Origin: Prostheceraeus crozeri
Taxonomy: Eukaryota; Platyhelminthes; Polycladida; Euryleptidae
NCBI GenBank assembly: GCA_907163375.1
Contig: CAJQUW010009290.1
Span: forward strand, 434,001 to 498,000
Direction of reading: 5' to 3'
Length of the DNA stretch: 64,000 nt
The notes under the pieces were generated by a model. The model saw only the letters and a program-made list of their open reading frames with translations. It had not been told where the DNA came from and ran no database searches. A program made the translations under genes and the position numbers. Below are positions 35,363 to 45,142 of the stretch, in pieces. Every line of letters starts with the position of its first letter. Position 1 is the first letter of the stretch.

Positions 35363-36151
35363 TTATACCTCCCGAACCAAAAGATCTATCATAATCTCTT
35401 CACCTCCAAAATTTATTTCTTGTCCTTTTTCATCAGTGATTCTAATGCCAATGTAATTAATAGTTTTTCTTGTATTAGGAAAATATATTAATGTTTGTGG
35501 AATTACATTTAATCTATAACCAATGGGTACAGTAAAAGCTGGAAAACTGAATATTAAATTTGATAATTTACCATTTATATATCCTCCTTCAATAATGTCA
35601 CAATGCACAACAATTGAATTTATTTCAGTTATTTTTGGAATCTTCTCACCTAAATGATAACCTTGACTATAGGTTTGTTTATTAAATCCTAATAGCTTTG
35701 ACAATGATCTATCATGATTAAAATCAACTTGATGATTTTCGTCTAAAGTAAGAGAAAATTTATTAACTGCCGGTTCAACTGCAAAATGTAATTGTTTCTT
35801 ATCTTTAAATGATATACCTAAATGTCTCTTAATTTCATTTGATATTGTTTCAACTTCGTAAGAACCAGGAAGAAAAGTTAGTATTTTCCATGTTTTGCCT
35901 TTATCAGTAGAATATCTAAATTGATCATTCACATCTTTGATAACGTTTTGAATAGTGTTAAATGTGGAGAAACTAGTCAATGCAATTTGATAATTTTTAT
36001 TTTGTTCCAAATGTAGAATGGGTTCTAAATTACAAGTGTGTGATGAAGTAGTTGTTATAATTTTTAACGTCGTACTAAATTTTGATGAACCCAAAATCTC
36101 TATCAAATTTTCTAAATGATTATTAATTTTGTCTAAATCTGCTGAACACAT
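35363..36151 (-). CDS. Penton-like minor capsid protein
   Basis: 262 residues, open throughout. Predicted mostly beta, with the LHLEQNKNYQIALTSFSTFN block near residues 50-70 that I associate with the minor capsid (penton) protein of Polintons and adintoviruses. A second conserved-looking block, HLGEKIPKITEINSIVVHCD, lies around 165-190. In the family a single jelly-roll forms capsid vertices. It sits next to the packaging ATPase, as in other Polintons. Identification rests on pattern and position. Confidence 0.65.
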   Translation of the reverse strand: MCSADLDKINNHLENLIEILGSSKFSTTLKIITTTSSHTCNLEPILHLEQNKNYQIALTSFSTFNTIQNVIKDVNDQFRYSTDKGKTWKILTFLPGSYEVETISNEIKRHLGISFKDKKQLHFAVEPAVNKFSLTLDENHQVDFNHDRSLSKLLGFNKQTYSQGYHLGEKIPKITEINSIVVHCDIIEGGYINGKLSNLIFSFPAFTVPIGYRLNVIPQTLIYFPNTRKTINYIGIRITDEKGQEINFGGEEIMIDLLVREV

Positions 36152-36217
36152 TTTTAAACTAAAAAAATTAAATATTTTTTTTATAAAAAATTAAAAACAA
36201 CAACATATTTCAGCTAT

Positions 36218-36281
36218 GGGCGAAGTCCTGGAGGACATCAGAGATGTCCGGTTCGGGCGAAGCCCTAGAACATTCGGTTCG
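36218..36281. repeat. Double-hairpin units 3 and 4, tandem
   Basis: First a variant unit with GGGCGAAG and the hairpin GGACATC-AGA-GATGTCC (36233-36249), then a standard unit at 36255-36281. The second supplies the last codons and stop of the neighbouring minus-strand ORF. Confidence 0.85.
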
Positions 36282-36999
36282 TTATACTTTTATAATCCTC
36301 TTCATTTAGAATCTTTTTTTCTAACAGTCTTTTCAATATAGCATGAATTTCATTGAAACTAGAATTATGTCCTTCTTTTATTGCAGATATTAAAATATTT
36401 AATCTATTTAGTAATTCTTGTGGATCATCTGGTAAAAATATGGTTGTTTCTGTTTTCTGTTTTTTTGTTTTCTGTTTTTCAGATAAACCTTTTCCTACTT
36501 TAACTCCCGTTGATAATAAATTTTCTAATTGTTTATAACGTCTAAGAGTTTTTACTGTGCCAACTCTATCTAATATAGTTTTATATTTTATTAGATCTTC
36601 TACAGCATAATTTTTTAAATCTGCTCCTCTTAAAAGATCAACAAAATTTCTATCTAAACTAATAGGTTTTTTATCTGGCGTAAAAATTAATCCTCGTAAA
36701 GGTTGTGGAAATATTTCTTTACCACCAAGATAAAATCTTGCAAATAATTTTTTATCTAAAAAGAAAGTAGAATGTTCGAATAACATAGATTTTGGTAATT
36801 TTTTATCTATGTTTGCCTCTAATAAACCATAGTCATCTAATAGTGTTTTAAGTACAGGATCCGCTATATCAACACGTTTTTCATTAAGTTCCTTTTCAAG
36901 AGTTTTAAATGGCTCGACAGTTTTTTCATAATCAGTTTTTACTTCTTCAGTTAATTTTAATTTATCAAACATATCAGATTGAATACCAGCTTTTGTCAT
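36265..36999 (-). CDS. Conserved Polinton ORF, unknown function
   Basis: 244 residues. Features are FYLGGKEIFPQPLRGLIFTP near residue 90-110, a lysine-rich patch EKQKTKKQKTE near 175-187 that could be a nuclear localisation signal, then FLPDDPQELLNRLNILISAI and a helical C-terminus. I recall similar proteins next to Polinton genes in many invertebrates, without assigned function. The upstream stretch to about 37098 encodes a leader resembling the small ORF at 46196-46369. A DNA-binding or core-protein role is possible but unproven. Confidence 0.6.
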   Translation of the reverse strand: MTKAGIQSDMFDKLKLTEEVKTDYEKTVEPFKTLEKELNEKRVDIADPVLKTLLDDYGLLEANIDKKLPKSMLFEHSTFFLDKKLFARFYLGGKEIFPQPLRGLIFTPDKKPISLDRNFVDLLRGADLKNYAVEDLIKYKTILDRVGTVKTLRRYKQLENLLSTGVKVGKGLSEKQKTKKQKTETTIFLPDDPQELLNRLNILISAIKEGHNSSFNEIHAILKRLLEKKILNEEDYKSITNRMF

Positions 37000-38998
37000 T
37001 CTATGTTGAAGATGATTTCTTTCATAATATTTCTTTGTTTTATTAACTCTTCTAATTGTTTTATTCTTTTAAAATTATCAGCTCTAACTTTATCCATTTT
37101 TATATGATAATTTTATATTATTTTATATTATTATTTTATGTTATATTATTATATTATTTTATAATATTTTATATTTTTTTATTTTATGTATATATCAAAT
37201 TTGTCTATCTTAGAAATTAGAAAATTAAAAAGGTAAAGTAGTTATTCCATCAGGTAAAATTTTTCTTTTATCATCAAATGGATCTAATGCTAATTTATGT
37301 TCTTCTTTTAAATACATTTTATGTTTTTTTGAATTAAGTCTATAATTACATGCTGTTTTTATTTCATTATTAAATAATGCATTTTTATAATCTTGAAATG
37401 TTATTTGATTAGCCACTGATGCCTTTGAAATTCCTTTTAATGTTTTATGTGTTTTAATATTATTAGTTGTATTATAACAGTAACATTTAGATTTTAAAAA
37501 TATAGCTTCTGTTATGAAATCTTCATTTCCTTCTAATTCATCTTTTACTTTACATAAATCAGAAGGATGAATGATATCTTTTATTTTATTAATTTCTTCA
37601 TCAAGTGTAGAATTATACGGTATTGTTAATTCTAAGAAAACAGAATCGGTATCTGTAAAGTGTAATTTATAGTTTTTGCCATAAGCAGGCGCTAAATAAT
37701 CATATATAAATCTATACATAAATAGTTTAGCTAATTCTAATATAGTGAAACCTATAAAATTAAACTTATCATGTTTTACGCTGTTTCGACGTAAATGTAC
37801 AGCACAAAGTTCATTACTGAATCTAGTAGTTCTTTTATATGTAGGTTTCCTTGTTAAATTTTGAAATCTATCTCTATCATAAACTATTTCAATATTTTGT
37901 CTATTACGCACATTTTCTAAAGTCTTACCATAAAATGCATTATTCATTAATTTGAAGAACACGTTTCCAAAATCATCTTTATTTCTTTTAGATATTTTGC
38001 GTTTTTCAATATTGAACTCAATATAATCTTTTAACCATTTAGATTTTTTATACACTAGTTTCCGGTGAATTTTTGTGAGAATCATTCCATGATCTAAATA
38101 CCAATCTAGCATTCTTCCTTCAACAACATACTTTCCTTTATTGCTTTGTGTTAACATAAGTTTTTTTGTTGGTCTGTATTTCTTAGGAATTAAAGATTTT
38201 TGATAATCTGAAAAATCTTTTATAATGGGAATTTTGTTTTCTGGGCAGAAAGGATAATATTTTGTTGCATCTTTTATATAATCAGGGTATACTAAATCAA
38301 CTTCATATATATAACCAGAATTACGATTTCCATCATATGTTTTTTGATAATCAAGATTATTACACCATGTCATTTCACCTGTTGGTAATTCTTGTATCAT
38401 GCAAGAAGAATATAAGCTATTAAAATCATAATATAACAAATAGTTTTCTCTCATGAATTCATCAATTGCTTTTCACGTTCTACTCCTTCTCGTTTCGTTC
38501 GAAAAATTTCTAATATTTTTTCTTTTTCTTCTGGAGATAAAGGTTTCATTATTCCATATTCTTGTGGATTTACTTTCTTATTATAACATTTAACATATCT
38601 ATTACCTAAAACGGATGAAACTCCACCTCTAATTCCAGATTCAAAAAATAATAATTTATCATATGTATTTTCTTTATAATGTTTAAGTTTAACATTTGTA
38701 TGTTTTAATCCTGCTAACCATGTTAAACCTGGTGTAGAATAACAATAACATGGATCTATTCCGTAATATTCTAAACACATATCACGAAAGTTTTCAAAAA
38801 GATCAGCTAGTATTAATACATCTATCTGTAGATATTTCATTGTATAATCATACATTGTTTTACAATTTAACTCTCTCCAATTTTTTTCAGCTTCTGCATA
38901 ATCTTCTTCAGATAATTGTGATTGTTTTAATGTTGATTTAAATTTATTTATTGGAGGAAGTTGTTTTTCTTCCATAATTTTATTCACAGAATTAAAAT

Positions 38999-39024
38999 CA
39001 GTCTTCGACTGTGAACCACAGGTT
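38999..39024 (+). repeat. Double-hairpin unit 5, second type
   Basis: CAGTC-TTC-GACTG, then TG, then AACC-ACA-GGTT. It lies inside the PolB coding region and reads through as CGSQSKTD on the minus strand. Confidence 0.85.
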
Positions 39025-39040
39025 TTATCTCCAGTTATAT

Positions 39041-39066
39041 CAGTCTCCGACTGTGAGCCGCAGGCT
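39041..39066 (+). repeat. Double-hairpin unit 6, second type
   Basis: CAGTC-TCC-GACTG, then TG, then AGCC-GCA-GGCT. It starts 42 bases (14 codons) after unit 5. The second stem differs from unit 5 on both sides in a way that keeps pairing. Confidence 0.88.
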
Positions 39067-39787
39067 ATATACTCATACGGAAATATTCCTTTTAAAGGTT
39101 TTAAATTATATTTATTTAATATTTTACATTGTTCAGGTTTCAAAGTTTTTCCCATAACATCTAATGAATAAGGAGTAAAAAATCTAAATGCATCTAAAAT
39201 TCTAATACAACCTAATTGCATTGAAAAATATTCTTCTTCTTGTTTACATAGTACATTTATTTTTGTTGTTGTAATTTTTCTGATGAAAATAAATCTTTCA
39301 TTACTAGATGGAAATCATATTTAGAACCATTGTAGAAATATAGAGGAACAAAGTTATATTTAAATTTGTTAGCATTAAGATTACAAGAATTATGTGCTGC
39401 ACCTCTATATAATCCATTTAGATGATCATGATCTTTTACTTTATCAATATATCTACCTCTGCCAGTTTTATATTTATTTATAAAACATTTTCCACAGTAA
39501 TAACAATTTATTTCATCATAAAATTCTTTTCTTTCTTCATCCGTTAATGGTATCATTGGTTTATTTGTTTCAAGCAATTGTGAAAAACGTCCTTGTAATT
39601 CTTCTACTTTCTTTGTAAACATTTCTGAACTATCTTCACCATAGTATTGTAAATATTCTGATTTAAATAATTCAGGATAATTTGAATGAATGTACATTCC
39701 CCAACATAATGGTTTTTGTTCAAATAAATATTTTTCTTTACTTTGTTCAGCTGAACTTTTTCCAGGTGCACTTTTTTCAGAATTAAA

Positions 39788-39813
39788 AACCGAAGGTTCT
39801 AGGGCTTGGCCCG
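39788..39813 (-). repeat. Double-hairpin unit 7
   Basis: AACC-GAA-GGTT, then CTA, then GGGC-TTG-GCCC, inside the PolB coding region (read as GTGQALEPSVF). Confidence 0.85.
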
Positions 39814-39843
39814 TACCATTTTCAGAATTATAATTTTCAGAAT

Positions 39844-39871
39844 CGGGTGAAGCCCTGGAACTTTCCGTTCG
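39844..39871 (+). repeat. Double-hairpin unit 8, worn
   Basis: GGGT-GAA-GCCC (one G-T pair), then a weaker GAAC/GTTC stem. Inside the PolB region, read as ESSRASPDSE. Confidence 0.75.
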
Positions 39872-41418
39872 ATTTTGTGTCATATTAACATTATATGCTT
39901 CAAAATCACAATAAATAGTAAAGGGTACTTTATTTTTAAAATACCATTTATTATATTCTAAATAATCATCTTTAGGAAAAGTATTTTGAACTGCTTCGTT
40001 TTGTTGACAATTCTCCAAATGTCTATTCATTTCTTCTAAAGTTCTAAAACTTGTCATACATTGAAGACAAGGAAAATTTTTATTATCTGAAGTTTTTGTA
40101 AATATAGAAACATCTTTACACAATATAAAATGTCCCTGATAATATAATATATTCGCTTGTGCTGGTTGTTTTGACTGTTCTAGTTTTTCAAATTCATCTT
40201 TATATATTTCATGTGTTTCATTAATTTCTTTTGTAATATTAAATGTATTTTGATGATAATTTTGATTTAATATTTGTAGCTGATAAATATATTCTTTATC
40301 ATATTGTTCTTTCTATTGTTGTAGACATTTTTTTAAACATTCATTTATTTTTTGATTTTCTTTATTATCTAATTTTTTATTATTTTCTTCATTTAATTTT
40401 TGAATCGTTTCTATCTTATTTTGATATTTATGGTGATATTCTTGTAGTAACATTTTTAATTGTTGTTGATAATCTGTTTTACATTTTTGTAAACTTTCAT
40501 TTAAATTTTCTAATTTTTGTTGATATTCTGAAGATAAAGATGAATATTTGTAATTATAATCATCATTACGTCCTTTATAATTATTGTGATTAATCATCAT
40601 TGGTGATAGTGTTTTAACAAGTTCAAATTTTTCAGTACATATTATATTTCCTTGGTAAAAAATATTATGATGCATGTAATTTCCTCTATCATTATATACT
40701 ATTTCTGATTGGCATAAATTTTTATTATTCAAATAAAATTTTTTTGAATCTGAGTAAAGTGGAGTAATTTTACCAATAGAAACATAATTCACATTTAATT
40801 CAAAAACATTTACTTCTATTAAATTTTTATTCTTTTTATGAAACTTTTTTAACTTATTATAATCATATGGAAATTCATCTAAGCCATCAGAAAGATCAAA
40901 TTCATTTATGTATTCTTCTTTATTGTAATGACTTAGTCTTTCTTTATGATATTTTGCAGGATGTAAATGTGCTATAATACTCCACAGAAAACAATAATCA
41001 TCTTCATTTTTTATGTTGATTAATTGTGGTGAACTGAAAGGTAAAGGAACATAACTACCACCAGTATTATTTTTATATTTATCAATTACTATTTTCTTAG
41101 ATAGTATTTTAACAAATCTCCAACCAGATTCACGTAACTGGGCTTCAATTATACAATTTTCTAATTTAAGTATCATCGATTCAAATATGGGTTGTATATC
41201 ATTTACATTATGAATTTCTTGTGAATTTGTAAAATGTCCTTGTATTATATCTTCAGGAATTCCATCAGGTCCATTTTTTGTATAAAGTACTTCTACATTC
41301 ATATAACATTTGAAAGATTTCTTAAATATATTATAAAAGTTGGTTAGAATATCAGAAAAAGTTTTATCGGTTTCATTATATTCAAAAGACTGATTAAATA
41401 AATATTTTATATCTGTTA

Positions 41419-41445
41419 CGGCGAAGCCCTAGAACCTTCTGTTTG
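41419..41445 (+). repeat. Double-hairpin unit 9, worn
   Basis: GGC-GAAG-CCC, then TA, then GAACCTTCTGTTTG, between PolB and the small zinc-finger ORF. Part of a further unit may follow to about 41466. Confidence 0.7.
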
Positions 41446-41584
41446 TAAGGCTTCATCGGTCCGTTCAGCTTCATCAAATTCATCTATTTCGTTAAATTCA
41501 TCAGTATCGCTAAATAAATATCTTTCATCTGGCACATGTTCATCTTCACTATTAAAAACTTTTTTATATTCCGAATGTGAATAA

Positions 41585-41779
41585 TCATAAAATATTTTTT
41601 TTAACTTTTATATCAGTAGGTAATGTTTCTATATAGTTTTTATAACTATTTAATTTTAATATATTTCCTTCATCAACTCGTTCTACATTTTGTAAATGCA
41701 TTTTACTTTGTAGATGAGATTGATAACTTCTTTTTGTTTGCAACTTTTTTTTACATAAGTTGCAATAAAATTTTTCCAT
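41585..41779 (-). CDS. Small C2H2 zinc-finger ORF of the Polinton
   Basis: 64 residues beginning MEKFYCNLCKKKLQTKRSYQ. The finger is C-x2-C-x12-H-x5-H, the spacing of U1/RNA-binding-type fingers. It lies just upstream of PolB on the same strand and may be the N-terminal piece of that gene family's product or a separate small protein. Confidence 0.6.
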   Translation of the reverse strand: MEKFYCNLCKKKLQTKRSYQSHLQSKMHLQNVERVDEGNILKLNSYKNYIETLPTDIKVKKNIL

Positions 41780-41916
41780 TTTTTATTTTTTTAGAGAAAA
41801 TTTTAAAAAAAATTATATTTAATTACAAAACAAAATGTTTGAAGATTATAAATAAAATTATATTTATTTATAAAAAAAATTATATTTAATATCTTTTTTT
41901 GTATAAAAAATAAAAA

Positions 41917-42177
41917 ATGTTTGAAGAGTATAAAATAGAACATGTACCAGTTTTAAAAAATTATAGACATCCTACTAATCCACTTACACCTAAACAAGAA
42001 GTAAAATTTTACTATCATCATAAATATATGCAATTTGTGAAAGACTACAAAATAAAACATGATATACCTAAATATGCTAAAACAAATGATTTTCCATTAT
42101 GTCTTCGAAGTTTTAGAGTATTCTTGGCTTTTAATAATTTATGGTGGTTAATCAATAAAGATAACTTAACAGTATAA
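41917..42177 (+). CDS. Small Polinton ORF, unknown
   Basis: 86 residues, starting MFEEYKIEHVPVLKNYRHPT, rich in Lys, Tyr and aromatic residues with FLAFNNLWWLI near the end. It is the only plus-strand ORF in this block. No family recognised. Confidence 0.45.
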   Translation: MFEEYKIEHVPVLKNYRHPTNPLTPKQEVKFYYHHKYMQFVKDYKIKHDIPKYAKTNDFPLCLRSFRVFLAFNNLWWLINKDNLTV

Positions 42178-42385
42178 GATTTAAAAACATTACAGAAATT
42201 GAACATTCCTCCGTATATTTAAAATATTTGGATAATTTAAAAAATTATTAATAATTTAAAAAAATGTATAATTTGTTTAATTATTAAGTATTTCACTTAC
42301 ACCATTTATTAATGGTTTTATATCATTATATGTTTTTTTGGCTTCATCAAATGTAGATTTAGCATCAGAAAATGTAGATTTAACA

Positions 42386-43795
42386 TCAGTTATTATTGGT
42401 GTTGCTTTTTCTTAAACCGTTTCTAACATCATTTATTGCAATTTTTAAATAGTTTAATGTTTCATTATCTTGTAATCTGTTAGGTATTGGTATACCAAAT
42501 TTTGCATTTAAATAATGATCAAAATAAAAATAAAATGTATCAGGAATAATTTTTAGTGGTACTTTTGCTTCAGACTCTAAAAAGATAATTATTTGTTCTA
42601 TAACTTGATTTGATAAATGTTTTGTATTTGCATATATTCTAATATCAAAATCTTGAGAGTTATTATAGATTTCATGTTCGGTATCTACTAATATATTTAA
42701 ATCTTCATCATATACTTGCATATGTTCACTTATGGTGTCAACACGTATTATTCCATATTTATGATGTGTATAATATGATAAAGGCATATTCATTTTATAA
42801 TTTTTATTAATATCATTAAAGAATGCTGCATTATTTTGTGTAGTTGTAAAAAATGTTTGAATGTTTTCTCTAATCTTATTATCTACATCACAAGCTTTAT
42901 GAGCTAATACAACTATTTGAATATTTTGATGTCTTCCTTTTGTAAATATTTCTGACATATTTTTTTGTTTTGATAAACTTGCAACATCATCTAAAATTAA
43001 TAAAGATTTATTTTCAGGTGTACCAGCAAAACTTTCCATATCTTGTAACTCATCTAATTGTTTATCATTATAGACGTTTGTAAAAGTTGGCCATTCAGAA
43101 GTATGCATACAAAAAATATGTACTTTTGTTTCGTCCTTATAATATTGTTTTATATATTTTTTAATAAACGTAGTCTTACCACTTCCAGTTTTACCGTAAA
43201 CAATGAAATGTAAATTTTCTTGATACATTTTACCTTGTTTAATATTTTTATTATTAGTTTTATCCTTAATCTTATCCTCATTAGTTTTCCATCCTTTAAA
43301 AGTTTTTATTTCTTGTTTATAAAAATTTATCCTCTTTTGTTCCTCTGTTACAAAGTAACCCCATTGATTTCCAATACATATAACAAGATGATAAATAAAA
43401 AATATTAAAATACATGCTAACAATATTTTTATACAATGAAATTTTAAAAAATTCCAAAGACGTGTAAGATCTGATTGTGGTATTTTTTTATTAAGAGATG
43501 AATTAGGGGGTAGTGTCTCTAAATATTTTTTATCTATATTATTATATATATTTTTATCTATATTATTATTATATTTAGTATTATATATAGGATTTTCTAC
43601 AATATTATTAATATCTTTGAGATTCGGATCTTGAGGGGTTAGTGTATCTTGAAACTCAGTGTTATTCATATAATTATTTATTATTTCGTTTATTGCATTA
43701 AGAGATTTATGACGACTTAGATTACTTTTATTACTTTTATTACTTTTAATTATAACCGGTGAATATAAATCTTCCAAATTTTCGTTTTTATTCAT
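42386..43795 (-). CDS. Second P-loop ATPase of the Polinton, membrane-anchored
   Basis: 469 residues, open throughout. Residues 1-118 are Asn-rich and disordered. A single strong transmembrane helix follows at about 119-143 (ILLACILIFFIYHLVICIG). A P-loop domain follows, with Walker A GKTGSGKTT (201-209), Walker B SLLILDDVAS (264-273) and TKGRHQNIQIVVLAHKACD (285-303) in place of the arginine-finger and sensor block. That order matches the A32-like packaging ATPase at 34413-35200, but the rest differs, so it is a distant paralogue. A role in moving DNA or protein at a membrane is inference. Confidence 0.75.
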   Translation of the reverse strand: MNKNENLEDLYSPVIIKSNKSNKSNLSRHKSLNAINEIINNYMNNTEFQDTLTPQDPNLKDINNIVENPIYNTKYNNNIDKNIYNNIDKKYLETLPPNSSLNKKIPQSDLTRLWNFLKFHCIKILLACILIFFIYHLVICIGNQWGYFVTEEQKRINFYKQEIKTFKGWKTNEDKIKDKTNNKNIKQGKMYQENLHFIVYGKTGSGKTTFIKKYIKQYYKDETKVHIFCMHTSEWPTFTNVYNDKQLDELQDMESFAGTPENKSLLILDDVASLSKQKNMSEIFTKGRHQNIQIVVLAHKACDVDNKIRENIQTFFTTTQNNAAFFNDINKNYKMNMPLSYYTHHKYGIIRVDTISEHMQVYDEDLNILVDTEHEIYNNSQDFDIRIYANTKHLSNQVIEQIIIFLESEAKVPLKIIPDTFYFYFDHYLNAKFGIPIPNRLQDNETLNYLKIAINDVRNGLRKSNTNNN

Positions 43796-43837
43796 TTAAT
43801 ATTTTTAAAATAAAAATTTAGGAATTATTATTTTTTA

Positions 43838-43980
43838 ATTCCGGACTCGCATTCTTACACTCTTATGAGTGTTTTTAACCTCTGTAGAACCTCCGGAATG
43901 TGTCGGACTTTTTGTTCCTATACTCAAAAGAAGTATGTTCCGAACCTCTCCTCTCTTCCGGAATGCTTAAGAATATTTTA
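43838..43980. other. GC-richer structured block beside the iterons
   Basis: Holds ATTCCGGA (43838-43845) answered by TCCGGAAT near 43892, the hairpin ACACTC-TTAT-GAGTGT, and further copies of TCCGGAATG. It stands out from the AT-rich spacer and adjoins the iteron array. Confidence 0.5.
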
Positions 43981-44040
43981 ATAAAATAATATTTTATTCT
44001 TTATAAAAAAATAATATTTTAATATATATAAGATTATTTT

Positions 44041-44160
44041 AGTTGAAATACAACTATTTTAGTTGAAATACAACTATTTTAGTTGAAATACAACTATTTT
44101 AGTTGAAATACAACTATTTTAGTTGAAATACAACTATTTTAGTTGAAATACAACTATTTA
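44041..44160. repeat. Six tandem 20-bp palindromic iterons
   Basis: Six consecutive units of AGTTGAAATACAACTATTTT, identical except for the final base. Each holds the inverted repeat TAGTTG-AAATA-CAACTA. The array lies upstream of the minus-strand membrane ATPase gene. Such arrays usually bind a dimeric protein at origins, promoters or partition sites. Confidence 0.95.
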
Positions 44161-44199
44161 AATATATAAGTCTATTTCAATAGAAATACTAATATAAAT

Positions 44200-45057
44200 T
44201 ATTATTTTGATATAAATTATTATTATGTTGATTATTATGTTGATTACGTTTTGGACATAGTGTTACATGTCGCTGAAAATTTTTCTTTAATATAATTTTT
44301 TGACAACCTCTACATTTAACTTTTTCTTTTAAACAATCCTTACACTGATATTTACTATCATAAAACTCTGTCTTAGGTTTAGTAATTTGACAACTTGTAC
44401 ATTGTCTTGTAGAACTTATACAAGAATTATAATGATTAGTAATTCCTTGAATTGTAAAATATTTATTACAATTACGACATAACTGATCTTTTAATTTATC
44501 TTTTTTATATTTTTTAACCTCTTCTGGTTGTTCGCATAATTTTAAATGACGTGCAAAATTTTTTGATGTTATATTTTTATTACATCCGGAACATATTTTT
44601 TGTTATTACTTTCAACAAATTGATTTTTATCAATATAATTATTTTGAGCTACATTATTATTTTGAGCTACATTATTATTATTTTGAACAAAAGGATTATT
44701 TTGTGCTACATTATTATTTTGAACAAAAGGATTATTTTGAACAAAAGGATTATTATTATTTTGCCTAGGTGTATTTTGCCTAGGTGTATTTATTCTAGCA
44801 GTATAAAGATTTTGTTCTTTATCTGAAATAAATAAATGCTTTAATCTTTGTAATGGTTGCTCTGATTGAATATTATTATACTGAATACTATTATTAGGTT
44901 GAATATTATTCTGAATACTATTATTAGGTTGAATACTATTATTAGGTTGTAATTGATTCATATGCATACCACATGGTGTGTTTTTCATATGAGAATATAA
45001 TAGTGTTTGATTTAAAAAACGCATATTGCAAACTTGACAAATTTGAGTCATTTCCAT
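44200..45057 (-). CDS. Zinc-finger and Asn/Gln-repeat protein region of the Polinton
   Basis: Minus-strand coding region, part of the fossil. The head has a C2H2-like finger (CQVCNMRFLNQTLLYSH), the middle repeats of QPNNSIQ and NNPFVQ, and the tail several further Cys/His clusters (CRNCNKYF, CTSCQITKP, CKDCLKEKVKCRGC, then H-x4-C). This looks like a nucleic-acid-binding protein with a disordered spacer. It is next to the iteron array, so it is a natural candidate to bind it, by inference. Confidence 0.55.
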
Positions 45058-45142
45058 TTTTTTATTTTTATTAGGAAAAATTTTATTTTTATAATTTATG
45101 TATTTTTATAATCAGAAAAAATTTTATTTTTATTGTTTAAAA

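Larger units (their letters stand above)
37225..41302 (-). pseudogene. Polinton protein-primed DNA polymerase B, broken
   Basis: The coding region reads right to left. An N-terminal part has NEDDYCFLWSIIAHLHPA, typical of Polinton PolB, and a long coiled coil. A C2H2 finger follows (CLQCMTSFRTLEEMNRHLENC). Exonuclease motifs come next: YCDFEAYN (Exo I), NGSKYDFHL (Exo II) and the YLQIDVLILADLF region (Exo III). The polymerase palm follows with YYDFNSLYSS (motif A), KLMNNAFYGKTLENV (motif B) and FTDTDS (motif C). It would copy the element using a terminal protein primer. It is broken by a few lesions. Four double-hairpin units lie inside it. Confidence 0.9.

Noticed and set aside
44551-44826. 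Ile-rich plus-strand frame
   Set aside because: Shadow of the Asn/Gln-repeat coding on the minus strand.
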